A DNA stretch of 64,000 bases from positions 1,657,501 to 1,721,500 of the forward strand of contig NC_016024.1 in the NCBI RefSeq assembly GCF_000226295.1, written 5' to 3'. The position numbers were made by a program, and so were the translations under genes. Source of the DNA: Chloracidobacterium thermophilum B. GTDB lineage: Bacteria > Acidobacteriota > Blastocatellia > Chloracidobacteriales > Chloracidobacteriaceae. The notes under the pieces are model-generated. The model ran no database searches. It saw only the letters and a list, made by a program, of their open reading frames with translations, and had not been told where the DNA came from. Of the stretch, positions 8,800 to 17,225 are shown piece after piece. The stretch's first letter is position 1; each line of letters opens with the position of its first letter.

Positions 8800-8982
8800 A
8801 CCAATCCTTTCCGACCTGTGGGTGACCCAGGCACGGACATAGAACAGGTCAGCCACAGCAGGCCACACCTTCGGATGGAGGAGCCGGGAAACAAGCCGGA
8901 GCACAAACAACCACGGTATTCTGGGGCTGAATCGGCGGGGGTTTATCCTTGTAATCCAGTGCGAATGTAGAGGTTATGTCCA
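8800..8982 (+). other. Intergenic spacer with nested inverted repeats, possible ncRNA
   Basis: 183 bases between the zapB-like gene and zapA. GACCTGT (near 8814) and ACAGGTC (near 8844) form a perfect 7-bp inverted repeat. Outer segments CCGA and CCCAG pair with CTGGG and TCGG near 8924-8937, giving a bulged closing stem. In many bacteria the 6S RNA gene lies beside zapA, so a structured RNA is possible. I cannot confirm it, and the spacer could equally hold the zapA promoter and leader. Confidence 0.25.
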
Positions 8983-9321
8983 ATGGCAAATCCACGCGAC
9001 GCTGGCACACAACCGGTTGAAGTCCGTATCTACGGGCAGGTCTATAACATTCGCGGTGACGGCAACAGCGCCTACATTTCCGAGCTGGCAGCCTACGTTG
9101 ACCGCAAGATGCAGGAGGTGATGAGCAGCACCAACACGGTGGACAGCCTGCGGGTGGCCATCCTGTCGGCGCTCAACATTGCCGATGAGCTTTTCCAGGC
9201 CAACCGACGCATCGAGCAACTCGATGCCATGGTTGGGGAACGCAGCCATGACTACGCCAACCTTATTGACTCCGTGCTCCGCAAGGAAAAGTCCCCAACG
9301 CCCGAAACCAAGGCCCAGTAA
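8983..9321 (+). CDS. zapA: Cell division protein ZapA
   Basis: ZapA binds FtsZ and cross-links filaments at the division site. The 112 residues match the family. The N-terminal globular domain has PVEVRIYGQVYNIRGD, then YISELAAYVDRKMQEV, where beta strands are followed by the first helix. The second half, ALNIADELFQANRRIEQLD, is the long coiled-coil dimerisation helix. It follows a ZapB-like coiled-coil gene and a structured spacer. Confidence 0.9.
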   Translation: MANPRDAGTQPVEVRIYGQVYNIRGDGNSAYISELAAYVDRKMQEVMSSTNTVDSLRVAILSALNIADELFQANRRIEQLDAMVGERSHDYANLIDSVLRKEKSPTPETKAQ

Positions 9322-9371
9322 CTGCAATGCATTTCCGGCCGGTCAGCGACGACTCACACACGAGGCTGCCT

Positions 9372-9737
9372 ATGACACCCGAACAGTTTGACACCATCAA
9401 CCGCCTGTTTCAGTTGACGTTCCAGGTTGGAGACCGGCTTGGCAGCGAGTCAAGCGACCCCGCCCAACTGCTGCTTACGTCGCAGCCAGACCTGGAGGGT
9501 TGTCAGGCGTACTTTCCGCCCGACTACACCCTGGAGCCACTTGAAGCCGAACGCTGGCAGGAGCACCTGGCCGATGCCCCCGCCCTGGCCGAAATGGTCT
9601 GCGTACTGGCGTCGTCGCCTCTGACCTACGGGCTATACCGGCAGGATGAAGTGTCCTGGTGGGTCTGCGCCTTTTGGGCGGCCCGGGAGCAACTCGGCAC
9701 CAACCTCCTGTTTCGCGCCCACCGGGTCGAAACGTAA
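9372..9737 (+). CDS. Hypothetical protein
   Basis: A 121-residue acidic protein with no recognised domain. It begins MTPEQFDTINRLFQ and contains a Trp-rich stretch (VSWWVCAFWAARE) near the C-terminus. The ATG at 9372 is preferred to an upstream one at 9327 because AGG lies just before it. Codon use is like the neighbouring zapA, which ends 50 bases upstream in the same direction. The gene ends just before the insertion element at about 9785. Confidence 0.5.
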   Translation: MTPEQFDTINRLFQLTFQVGDRLGSESSDPAQLLLTSQPDLEGCQAYFPPDYTLEPLEAERWQEHLADAPALAEMVCVLASSPLTYGLYRQDEVSWWVCAFWAAREQLGTNLLFRAHRVET

Positions 9738-9796
9738 GCAGGTCACAATACGGGGCACTCTCCTGTCGCTTCGCGGGATTTGACATACTCCCCTGC

Positions 9797-11116
9797 CTAA
9801 AGGCAGGGGATTCTTGTTCTTGGTTCTGCGAGCGCACTTACTTCATCAGGTTGCCCCTCTAAAGCAGCGGTGCATCTCTCCCCAAGCGTTCCCTCTTTCG
9901 AGGCAGTTCCCTTTTGCCCAAAGGTACTGTAGTGGCAAGTAGCGAATAGCGAACAGGGAGCGAGTAGCGAGCAGCGAGTAGCGAGTAGCGAATTACCTTC
10001 CGAACCACTCGCCACTCGCCACTCACCACTCGCCTCTGAACCACTCGCCACTCGCCACTTGCTTCCTTATTGAGGACAACTATGGGTTCTGGTGGATAGG
10101 GTTTTTACTACCATAATGCCCACAGTTACTACAGTCCTGTGTGGTGTACTGCGGCGGTACGCTGACGACTGCCTTGTCCCACACCTTGCCGTAGTAGTCC
10201 AGCCACGCAGTGAATTGAGACCAGCCAGCATCATGAATGGATTTGGCAAGATGATGATTTTTGACCAGGTTCTTCACCTGCAAGTCTTCATACGCCACGA
10301 CATCGTGAGATGCCACCACGCACCGTGCCTGCTTAATCGCCCAGTCTTTACGCTGGCGTTGGACTTTCAGATGTACTTTGCCCAGTCGCTTTTCTTTTGC
10401 TTGTGGTAGTTCTTGGATTGAGGTTTCGCCCCTTTCTTGAACTTCATACTCAACCTGCGCTGGTGGTGCTTTAACCTCTTCTCTGCTTTCCGCAAAAACT
10501 TAGGACACTCTACAGGGTTGCCGTTCTGGTCGGTGTAGAAAGCCTTCAAGCCCAAGTCAATGCCAATCACATTGCCTGTGTATGCTCCCTGCTCTTTGCG
10601 CTCCACATCCAAGCAGAACTGGGCATAGTACCCATCTGCCCTGCGTATCACCCGCACCCGATTGATTTTGGAGTTTAGGATATGGTGTCTTGCCTCACCA
10701 TTGCAGTACAGAGCAAACGAGCCAGCATTGAAGCCATCGGTGAACGAGATAGTCATCCCATCCCCTGACAGCTTCCAGCCAGATACCTTGTATTCCACAG
10801 AACGGCAATGCTTCTTGAACTTGGGATACCCTTTCCTGACCGCCTTGTTTCTGCAGTTGGTATAGAACCGGGAAATGGAAGCCCAAGCTCGCTCTGCACT
10901 TGCCTGCCTTGCCGCTGAGTTTAACTTCCTGGCAAAGTCAAACTCTTTGGCCAGGTCTTTGCAGTGGGCATAGAGAACAGCTTTGTTGACGCTCTTGTTG
11001 TCCATCCAGTACCGCACACATTTGTTTCTGACAAACTGTGCGGTACGGATGGCTTCATCCAGAGCCTGATACTGCTCTGCTGTCCCGTTGAGTAGCTTGG
11101 CTTCCATTACTCTCAT
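9797..11116 (-). pseudogene. tnpB: tnpB, RNA-guided nuclease of IS605 family, broken
   Basis: The first piece (11116-10367) holds the N-terminal helical/zinc-ribbon-like part and the RuvC-I Asp in VIGIDLGLKAFYT. The frame is lost near 10395, where restoring one A in the run CAAAAGAAAAGC would rejoin KQKK to KRLGKVHLKVQRQRKDW. The next piece (to about 10110) has the RuvC-II Glu in VAYEDLQVKNL and CSNCGH, the first half of the zinc finger. A second frame change leads to KTLSTRTHSCPQ and a stop. After an inserted repeat array the gene's C-terminal tail resumes (YSTFGQKGTASKEG to TRIPCL, stop inside the right-end hairpin). The third catalytic Asp and second CxxC are missing, so the nuclease should be dead. 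Confidence 0.8.
9931..10060. repeat. Inverted pair of heptamer tandem arrays inside tnpB
   Basis: Arm 1 (about 9931-9993) is made of variants of GCGAGTA with a 7-base period. Arm 2 (about 10005-10060) is made of variants of CCACTCG/CGCCACT with the same period. Arm 2 is largely the reverse complement of arm 1, with one mismatch per unit where TA faces CA. The transcript could fold into a long bulged hairpin around the centre AATTACCTTCCGAA. The array sits between the zinc-finger part and the C-terminal tail of tnpB, so it arrived or expanded after the element did. Confidence 0.85.
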
Positions 11117-11338
11117 ACTGCTATTTTATCACAGGTTTGGCTTGATAAAACAGCGTGCGCCTTATATCCCTGCCCTAAAGTGCAGGGCTTTACGGCGTTT
11201 TTTCGGTAACGGCCCGAAGCAACAGCAGGGCTAACCGCGTGCCTGCCAAGCGCACCACTGGTGCCGGGCTTGTCTGCCCACAGTGCGTCGCACTGGACGG
11301 GGAAGCTTGAGAACAGTCAGGTTTGAGGCAACTCCCGC

Positions 11339-11662
11339 CTAGCTGATGGATTCTTCTGACCCAAAGCCCAGGTAGTCGGTCACGCTCATGCCGATGCGTT
11401 TGGCGAAGAGTTGTCCCATGGAGTGAATTTCGCCCAAAGACTCATCGAGCAGTATCCGCTCGACGCGCCACATGGGGAAAAAGCTGTGGGTCAGTCCGAT
11501 GTTGCTTTCCCCATTGGCAATGGCGCTGAGCCAGTCATCGAAAGCGTTGATGTCAAGCCCTCGCAGATGGACCCCGGACGGTTCCAGGCTGGTCAGAATT
11601 CCCCAGAGTTTTTCGCGCGGGCTATGCAGCCCAAGAACCACACAAGCACCTGGACGAATCAT
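11339..11662 (-). CDS. Conserved hypothetical small protein
   Basis: A 107-residue protein with the opening ACVVLGLHSPREKLWGILTS. The beta-rich first half could form a small barrel, and a helical tail ends in VTDYLGFGSEESIS. It has an excellent ribosome-binding site (CCAGGAGG, 8 bases before ATG). It is the last gene of a minus-strand block (HU, phosphatase, FHA protein), 31 bases after the FHA gene, so it may be co-expressed with it. I do not recognise the family. Confidence 0.65.
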   Translation of the reverse strand: MIRPGACVVLGLHSPREKLWGILTSLEPSGVHLRGLDINAFDDWLSAIANGESNIGLTHSFFPMWRVERILLDESLGEIHSMGQLFAKRIGMSVTDYLGFGSEESIS

Positions 11663-11693
11663 ATAAGCCTCCTGGAGATTCAGTTACGGCGTG

Positions 11694-12692
11694 TCATTCG
11701 GAGTCGAGGACTTTGCTCGTTTCAAAGAGAATTTCGCTGCGCATCACCCGCACGGTCAGATTGCCGGCTGTCAGGTTGGCTTCCTCGGGAACCGTCTCTC
11801 CTTCAGTTGCCACATCGGGCAGCTCAGTCACAGGAGGGTCAAGCTCAAAGCGGATCAGGGCGGTGCCCAGACGCAGGATGTCTCCATCCTCCAGCCGGAT
11901 GCCGGTCGCATCCCCAGGTGGCGTCTCGATGGATTGCCCGGCCCGCTCAACGGCCGTCCCATTGGCGCTTCCAGTGTCAAACAGGTAGAAGTCCCCACTG
12001 TCAAAAACAATTGAGGCATGTTGCCGGGAAACGCTTTTGTTGGGAGAACCACTCTGATCGTGGCGTGCATAGACAAAATCATTCCGCCGCAACACTTCGC
12101 CGGATTTCAGATCGAGTACCGTCCGCAGGCGGCCCAGAAACGTCGTGCGCTTGGTGATAATGAACGGTGAGCGATAGACCTCACCGTTGAGCGCCGTCAG
12201 ACGGGCCAGCCGTGGAATCTGTGGCTTGACGCCCTTGACCTCAAGAATGCGTCCTGCCTGCTCATCCACGGTAACGGCCAAGCCCTCGGCTGGCTCAGCC
12301 GGCGAAGCCCACTCAAAACTCACCGAACAATGGGTCGGCGCACCTGCCGCGGCCACCGTGGGACGAATCTCCACAACCAACGGTTCAAGCAGCCGGAAAC
12401 CGGAACCCGCAATGTAGTCATAGACCATCTTCGTAAACACGATGGAGTTGAACAGCACTTCGAGTTCTTCGAGCTTGGCCGGGCGCAGGTTGGGCACCGT
12501 AAAGACCATGCGATTGGGCACAAAGGTCTGGTTTCCAACCCAGATGAAACGTTTGAGCGAAAGCTCGTCCAGAATCTGCCGCACCAGAAGATGGGGCTTG
12601 ACATCGTCCGGCGTCAGCACCGGGTTGACACGGATGGCTTCGGTCAGGAAGCGTTCGAGTTCAAGCAAACTCCGGCGAGTGTCACTGTTCAT
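11694..12692 (-). CDS. FhaA-like protein with N-terminal DUF3662 and C-terminal FHA domain
   Basis: 332 residues. The N-terminal domain (about 1-110) contains FVPNRMVFTVP and resembles the FhaA N-terminal domain (DUF3662) of actinobacterial phosphosignalling proteins. The C-terminal FHA domain (about 205-285) has the phosphothreonine-binding pattern: a degenerate start at FLGRLRTV, then SVSRQHASI and GSANGTAV. It should bind a Thr-phosphorylated partner. It lies next to a PPP-family phosphatase gene on the same strand, which supports a Ser/Thr phosphorylation circuit, although no kinase gene is in the block. Confidence 0.85.
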   Translation of the reverse strand: MNSDTRRSLLELERFLTEAIRVNPVLTPDDVKPHLLVRQILDELSLKRFIWVGNQTFVPNRMVFTVPNLRPAKLEELEVLFNSIVFTKMVYDYIAGSGFRLLEPLVVEIRPTVAAAGAPTHCSVSFEWASPAEPAEGLAVTVDEQAGRILEVKGVKPQIPRLARLTALNGEVYRSPFIITKRTTFLGRLRTVLDLKSGEVLRRNDFVYARHDQSGSPNKSVSRQHASIVFDSGDFYLFDTGSANGTAVERAGQSIETPPGDATGIRLEDGDILRLGTALIRFELDPPVTELPDVATEGETVPEEANLTAGNLTVRVMRSEILFETSKVLDSE

Positions 12693-12796
12693 CGGAAGTC
12701 ACCCACATCACAAAAACATTACGCAAGCCAACCGGAACATAACCACCAGTCAGACAGGCAGCCACGCTCCTTGCACCATCCCCAAGCCGAAAAGCC

Positions 12797-13537
12797 CTAA
12801 GCCGAAAAGGCCGCAAGACACGGAATCTCGATTTCGTAGGCTGAAACCGGCAGCGTGGGATACTTCTGATAGACCACCTGGGCTTCGACATGGAGACAGC
12901 TCAAACAGTCTTCCTCCGTGCAGCCGGTATCCAGCCCGATGGCGCTGCCGAAGACATAGATTTCACCCGGATTCCGTACGCCCTCCGCCGGCAGCAGACG
13001 CGCCGGAGTGTGTCCAAAAAAGCAGGGCTTGCCATCATAGAGCGTGAAAAAATTCAAATCACGGGTCCACATCAGCACTTCCGGTTCACATTCCGCCGGG
13101 TGCTTGCCGGCGGCAATACCGGCGTGGACGTACAGAGCCCTTTCATCTTCGTAAAAAAACGGCAGACTCCGCAAAAATTCAATGTGTGATTCGGGAATGC
13201 CAATGGCCAGTGAAGCCGTATTCTCGTCTATGTCGAAGCCATACTGCTGAAGGGTCTGAATACCGCCGTTTTCGGGAATCAGCCACAGCGGATCGCCGTA
13301 ATCGAGCAGGTCCAGCAACATCTGCTCGTGATTGCCGCGCAGACACACCACGTTGGGATTGCGGCGGCGCAGTTGCAGGACGTACTCAACGACTTCCGGT
13401 GACTCCTCTCCCCGATCAATAAGGTCTCCCACAAAGATTACCCGGTCGTGACGCTCATCATAGTCCACAGCTTCGAGGATTTCCCGCAGTTGCCGGGCGC
13501 GCCCGTGAATGTCTCCAAAAACGTACGTGTTGCCCAT
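12797..13537 (-). CDS. PPP-family serine/threonine protein phosphatase
   Basis: A 246-residue metallophosphoesterase. All PPP signature motifs are visible: FGDIHGR near the start, GDLIDRGEES, CLRGNHEQ, a metal-binding His in LYVHAGI, and FFGHTPA. These coordinate two metals and remove phosphate from Ser/Thr residues, or from nucleotides in ApaH-type relatives. The frame is open to 13591, but the ATG at 13537 puts the first motif at the usual place. It lies between HU and the FHA-domain gene, consistent with a signalling role. Confidence 0.88.
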   Translation of the reverse strand: MGNTYVFGDIHGRARQLREILEAVDYDERHDRVIFVGDLIDRGEESPEVVEYVLQLRRRNPNVVCLRGNHEQMLLDLLDYGDPLWLIPENGGIQTLQQYGFDIDENTASLAIGIPESHIEFLRSLPFFYEDERALYVHAGIAAGKHPAECEPEVLMWTRDLNFFTLYDGKPCFFGHTPARLLPAEGVRNPGEIYVFGSAIGLDTGCTEEDCLSCLHVEAQVVYQKYPTLPVSAYEIEIPCLAAFSA

Positions 13538-13618
13538 ACCCTGAACCTTGCTCAAGCCATAAGAGGTGTTTCCTACCTGCCTGTTGCACATGCGCGACAG
13601 CGCACCAACCCAGTCAAC

Positions 13619-13882
13619 CTAGTGCGCCAGTTCTTTCCCCGGCTTGAAACGGATGGTCTTGCCAGGTGGGATGTCGGCAATTTCACCGGTGCGCGGGTTT
13701 CGCCCAACGCCACGTTTGCGGGGTTTGACCACAAACACCCCAAACCCGCGCAACTCAATCCGTTCGCCACGTTCAAGTGCCTGTTTGAGTCCCTCAAACA
13801 GGGCATCCACAGCGACCTCTGCCTTGGACTTGGCAATCCCGGTGACACTGGCAACGCGATTGACGATGTCAAGCTTGATCAC
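13619..13882 (-). CDS. HU/IHF-family DNA-binding protein
   Basis: An 87-residue nucleoid protein that bends DNA as a dimer. It shows the helix MIKLDIVNRVASVTG, the strand ERIELRGFGVFVVKPRKRGV, and the flexible DNA-embracing arm with GRNPRTGEIADIPPG, where the conserved RNPxTGE with Pro intercalates into DNA. The C-terminal helix is short, ending FKPGKELAH. A good -35 box lies about 128 bases upstream, so it probably has its own promoter. Confidence 0.93.
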   Translation of the reverse strand: MIKLDIVNRVASVTGIAKSKAEVAVDALFEGLKQALERGERIELRGFGVFVVKPRKRGVGRNPRTGEIADIPPGKTIRFKPGKELAH

Positions 13883-13986
13883 GGTTCACTCACACCCAAA
13901 ACGTCATGATGATGACCTGTCCCCGGCTTGGCGCAAGGCAGGTCAGTCCACTGCGTGGACAGCCCTGTGTACGGCGTGTGAAGGCA

Positions 13987-14015
13987 ACGTAAAGGGTCAT
14001 TTGAAATGCTGTCAA
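13987..14015 (-). promoter_or_regulatory. Candidate sigma-70 promoter for the HU gene
   Basis: On the minus strand a perfect TTGACA (14015-14010) is followed, after exactly 17 bases, by TTACGT (13992-13987), a weak -10. The leader to the HU start is about 100 bases and contains a 6-bp hairpin (GTCCAC, loop GCA, GTGGAC). The -35 box overlaps the stop codon of the upstream flippase-like gene. The -10 is poor, so this is tentative. Confidence 0.35.
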
Positions 14016-15052
14016 GCCGGAAGTGACTCATCCAGTGTTTCCCCTCCGCCAACTCCCGTTTCTTCCGTCAATTGCCCCCAGCTTAGGCGTTCGCGCAGAA
14101 AGAGCACCAGCCCCAGCAGGGTCAAAGGGACATACCACACAATATGGGAAACAAACGAAAATGCGAGGGCGGCTTCCTTCTCAACACCAAAGGCGCTGAG
14201 GCTGTGCGTACAAAACCACTGGTACGTCCCCACGTAACCCGGCGCGGAAGGCAACATCGCCCCCAGGTTGACATAGCACATGACGTAGAGGATTTGCGTC
14301 ACCCCTACGTCCAGATTGCAGGCCAGCGCCACGAACCATGTCATGTAGAGACTGGCGATCCAGATACCGAACGAATCCACCCAGACCCAGGCCAGCGTAC
14401 GCAGGGAGCCGCCGCAACTGACCCCGCGCAGAAAACGGTCAGTCATATCCGCAAGGCGCGCGGCATAGCGTCCCAGGCGGACAGCCGTCAGACCGCGCTC
14501 GACCAGGCGCACGACGGTCGGGCGCAGGACAATGGCCGACACAAGCCCGGCCGCACACCCAAAGCCCAGCCAGGCCACACCGGTCGCAATGACCTTGCTT
14601 TCCGGCGGAAGCTTCAGGGTCAGCAGTGTGAAGGAAATGAGCAACAGCAGCATGAGCACGTCAGCCAGCCGCTCGGTCACGATGGTGCCAAAGGCAAAGC
14701 TTTTGGTCGTCCGGGTTTTGCGCCCGACCAGGTAGGCACGCGCCACTTCCCCGATGCGTGCCGGCAGGATGTTGTTGGCCATATAACCAACGGTCATCAC
14801 CGAAAAGCAGTCGCCAAAATGAATGGCGTCATCCGCCGGGCGTCCGACATCGAGCAGCCGTTTCCAGCGCACGGTACGCCAGACAAAACCGACCCACATC
14901 AGAGCAAAGGCCACGGCCAGGTAGGGCCACTGAACCGCGCGCAGTGCCAGGCCCGTTTTTCGCCAGTCAATGCCGTAAAACGCAAGTCCGGCAAACACGA
15001 TGCTGAGCAGGATACCGAGCCAGATTGTGACCGTTTTGAGCTTGCCCTTCAT
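14012..15052 (-). CDS. Flippase-like integral membrane protein (UPF0104 / LPG synthase TM type)
   Basis: 346 residues with about eight membrane segments. The family pattern includes the N-terminal GILLSIVFAGLAFYGIDWR, WKRLLDVGRP and YMANNILPARIGEVARAYLVG, where the conserved NxxxPxRxGExxR marks the UPF0104/AglD2-MprF membrane domain. There is no C-terminal aminoacyl-transferase domain, so it is not a full MprF. Relatives are thought to move lipids or polyprenyl-linked sugars across the membrane. The substrate cannot be told from sequence. Confidence 0.85.
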   Translation of the reverse strand: MKGKLKTVTIWLGILLSIVFAGLAFYGIDWRKTGLALRAVQWPYLAVAFALMWVGFVWRTVRWKRLLDVGRPADDAIHFGDCFSVMTVGYMANNILPARIGEVARAYLVGRKTRTTKSFAFGTIVTERLADVLMLLLLISFTLLTLKLPPESKVIATGVAWLGFGCAAGLVSAIVLRPTVVRLVERGLTAVRLGRYAARLADMTDRFLRGVSCGGSLRTLAWVWVDSFGIWIASLYMTWFVALACNLDVGVTQILYVMCYVNLGAMLPSAPGYVGTYQWFCTHSLSAFGVEKEAALAFSFVSHIVWYVPLTLLGLVLFLRERLSWGQLTEETGVGGGETLDESLPA

Positions 15053-15159
15053 TTGGCTTTGGAAAGGACTGGAAGCTGGTCTCCCTGCGGTTCAGCTAAG
15101 TGGCTGGCTGACACTTTAGCCACCGGAGGCGCACGGCAGCCAAGCGTAGGGCGCACGGT

Positions 15160-17169
15160 TCAGCGGTCATAGTAGCCACGGCGCGTACGGATGATGACGC
15201 CGGGACGCCGGGACGTTACCTTGACCCGCCGCCACTGGTTGCTGTGTTCGACTTGAGTTGGGTAATAGGCCAAGCCGTACACCGTACGCAACTCGGCGAT
15301 GATTTTCTGGTACACACCGGCAAGGTCTTCGACCCGTGAGGCAACGTAGAGCATAGCACCCGATGCATCCGCCACCTGTTGGAGTTGCGTCCGTGCCAGC
15401 GCATAGACCTCGGCCGTCTCGCCCCAGTGATTCCGAAAGTTTTCCTCTTCGGTGTCCAGGTAAATGGGATAAACCAGCGTGCCGGATTCCAGAATCGCCT
15501 CCAGCATCTGACGAAAAGAAACCCGTGACGGTGCCGGGTAGGCGGCGCTGATGCTGTTGTCCACACCATCGGTCATGACGACGACGGCATTGCGTTCGTC
15601 CTGAAATGGAGCCAGCACTTCGGTGAGCGTAAACCACATGGCTTCATAGTAAGCCGTTCCCCCGTCGGTGGCACGCATTTCGGCAATCCGCTGCTTGAGC
15701 AGCGCGCGGTCATTCGTCGGACGGCAGAGCACGTGAACGCTCCGGGTAAAGGTCACAATGGCAATTCGGTCCTGCGGGCCGGCCAGCTCGACGAAGCGCC
15801 AGGCGCTCTTGCGGATGGCTTCGATCTTTTCGCGGGTGCTGCCGCTCAAATCCAGCAGCAGCACCAGATTGAAGGGGGTGTTGGTCGGCTTGAAGTGGGC
15901 AATTTCCTGCCTGGTTTCTTCGTCGAAGATGGTGAAATCCTCGGCGGTCAGGTTGGTGACGGCCCGCCCGTCCTGGGTGGTGGCAATGACATTGAGATTG
16001 ACCAGCCGGGCATTGAGGCGAATGGTATCGGCCTCAACGCCGGACTCATCCGTCTCATCCACAGGAATATCCAGAGCGCGCCGGCGAAGTGTCGGGCGAC
16101 CGTCCGGCGTCGTGTGCAGAGGGTCACGGCGCGGCAGGTTAGCCAGTGCCTCATCAGCAGCCGCGAACTGTCCGGCGTCACGGTTTGGCCTATCCCAGGC
16201 ACTTCCACGGTTGTCGCCGCCGGCCCGTGGCAGACCGCCAGTCCCGGAAGGTGTGCTGTGGCTCCCTGGTGGGGGGATGATCCGCACGCCGATGCTGCCC
16301 GACATGGTGGTGTCGTCCCCAAAGCGCCGCTGCGCCCGTCCGATACCACCTACCCCGCCATAAGTGGCGCTGGAGTCATCCTGCGACTGCATGCCGCCGC
16401 CGAAAATGGGCGTCAGCGGACGGTCGGCTGGACGATCATCGGGTGGTGGGAAGCGGGTCGGCTGCGAGGGGATGATGTCATCCGCTATGGCCACAGATGG
16501 CGTTGGATCAGGTTCAACGATGGCAACACTCGACCGCAGGGACTTGAGCGCAACGTGCCCACCGGCTGACCGGACGATGATTGCCCGCCCACCACGTCCC
16601 AGCCGCCCCTTGATGGCCCGACCGCTTTTCTCATCATACCTTGCCAGACTGAGGTGGCTGGTGGCCGTCCCATTGACCGAAGAAAGTTCGACATCGGCAT
16701 CGAACCAACGTGGGACTTCAACAGCAACATCACCGCTGTCGGTTTCCACCGTGGCGCTGGCCACCGGACCAATGAGTTCGATTGTCCCGGAATGGGACAG
16801 GAGACGGACGTGGGACTCAGCCGGAATGTACAGCTTCAGATTGGTCCCACCCATCTTTGGGATGCAGCGCACTGTGAACTGTGACGGGGTCGTGACGATC
16901 CTGATGTCCCGCTCGTCCACCCAGCGCCCATCCGGGCGGGCCGCCATGATGTGGATGAGGTCTTCGCCCCAGACCTCGACTTTGGTCGTCCCGGAAGTAT
17001 TTTCAACCTGAATGGTGCGTCCCTGACCGGACTCGAAACTGCGCTCAAAGACTTTGAGTTGTCCCGGCGTCTGGCGCTGGGCATCCACTGGCAGACCGAT
17101 CAGCGCCATCCAAAGCATCACGGAGAACAGGATGCACGTTGCCTGCCGCCCCCACGTCCATCTTGCCAT
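15160..17169 (-). CDS. Secreted VWFA-related acidobacterial protein
   Basis: About 669 residues. A signal peptide follows the ATG at 17169 (TCILFSVMLWMALIGLP, then VDA). An N-terminal region (about 50-180) looks like an adhesin-type beta domain (DUF4097-like, with IELIGPVASATVETDSG). A long low-complexity linker rich in Pro, Gly, Arg and Asp follows. The C-terminal part is the VWFA-related domain common in Acidobacteriota: LNARLVNLNVIATTQDGRAV, FTIFDEETRQEI, then the metal-binding DLSGST near residue 437 and VVVMTDGVDNS. The frame is open to 17238, but that start would lack a clean signal peptide. The partner gene upstream ends 56 bases before this start. Confidence 0.85.
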   Translation of the reverse strand: MARWTWGRQATCILFSVMLWMALIGLPVDAQRQTPGQLKVFERSFESGQGRTIQVENTSGTTKVEVWGEDLIHIMAARPDGRWVDERDIRIVTTPSQFTVRCIPKMGGTNLKLYIPAESHVRLLSHSGTIELIGPVASATVETDSGDVAVEVPRWFDADVELSSVNGTATSHLSLARYDEKSGRAIKGRLGRGGRAIIVRSAGGHVALKSLRSSVAIVEPDPTPSVAIADDIIPSQPTRFPPPDDRPADRPLTPIFGGGMQSQDDSSATYGGVGGIGRAQRRFGDDTTMSGSIGVRIIPPPGSHSTPSGTGGLPRAGGDNRGSAWDRPNRDAGQFAAADEALANLPRRDPLHTTPDGRPTLRRRALDIPVDETDESGVEADTIRLNARLVNLNVIATTQDGRAVTNLTAEDFTIFDEETRQEIAHFKPTNTPFNLVLLLDLSGSTREKIEAIRKSAWRFVELAGPQDRIAIVTFTRSVHVLCRPTNDRALLKQRIAEMRATDGGTAYYEAMWFTLTEVLAPFQDERNAVVVMTDGVDNSISAAYPAPSRVSFRQMLEAILESGTLVYPIYLDTEEENFRNHWGETAEVYALARTQLQQVADASGAMLYVASRVEDLAGVYQKIIAELRTVYGLAYYPTQVEHSNQWRRVKVTSRRPGVIIRTRRGYYDR

Positions 17170-17225
17170 AGCGACTGTCTCCCCTAACTCCAACCACGAC
17201 GTCAAAGCCCAAACGATGGACTCTC

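Larger units (their letters stand above)
9785..11200 (-). mobile_element. IS200/IS605-type (IS1341-like) tnpB element, degenerate
   Basis: The element consists of a single tnpB gene bounded by the short hairpins typical of IS200/IS605 ends. At the 3' side, CCCCTGCC (9790-9797) pairs with GGCAGGGG (9802-9809). At the 5' side, CCCTGC (11168-11173) pairs with GCAGGG (11182-11187). No tnpA (HUH transposase) is present, as in IS1341-type elements, so it depends on a TnpA elsewhere. The tnpB is interrupted, and a heptamer repeat array splits its 3' end. In intact relatives the guide (omega) RNA is made from the tnpB 3' end plus the right end; that segment is disrupted here. Confidence 0.8.

Noticed and set aside
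9931-10060. Possible CRISPR array
   Set aside because: The period is 7 bases with no unique spacers; it is a simple tandem array, not 24-40-base repeats with spacers.
10385-10400. Programmed -1 frameshift in tnpB
   Set aside because: The site does not fit the slippery heptamer in frame, and the gene has a second frame break and a repeat insertion, so decay is the simpler explanation.
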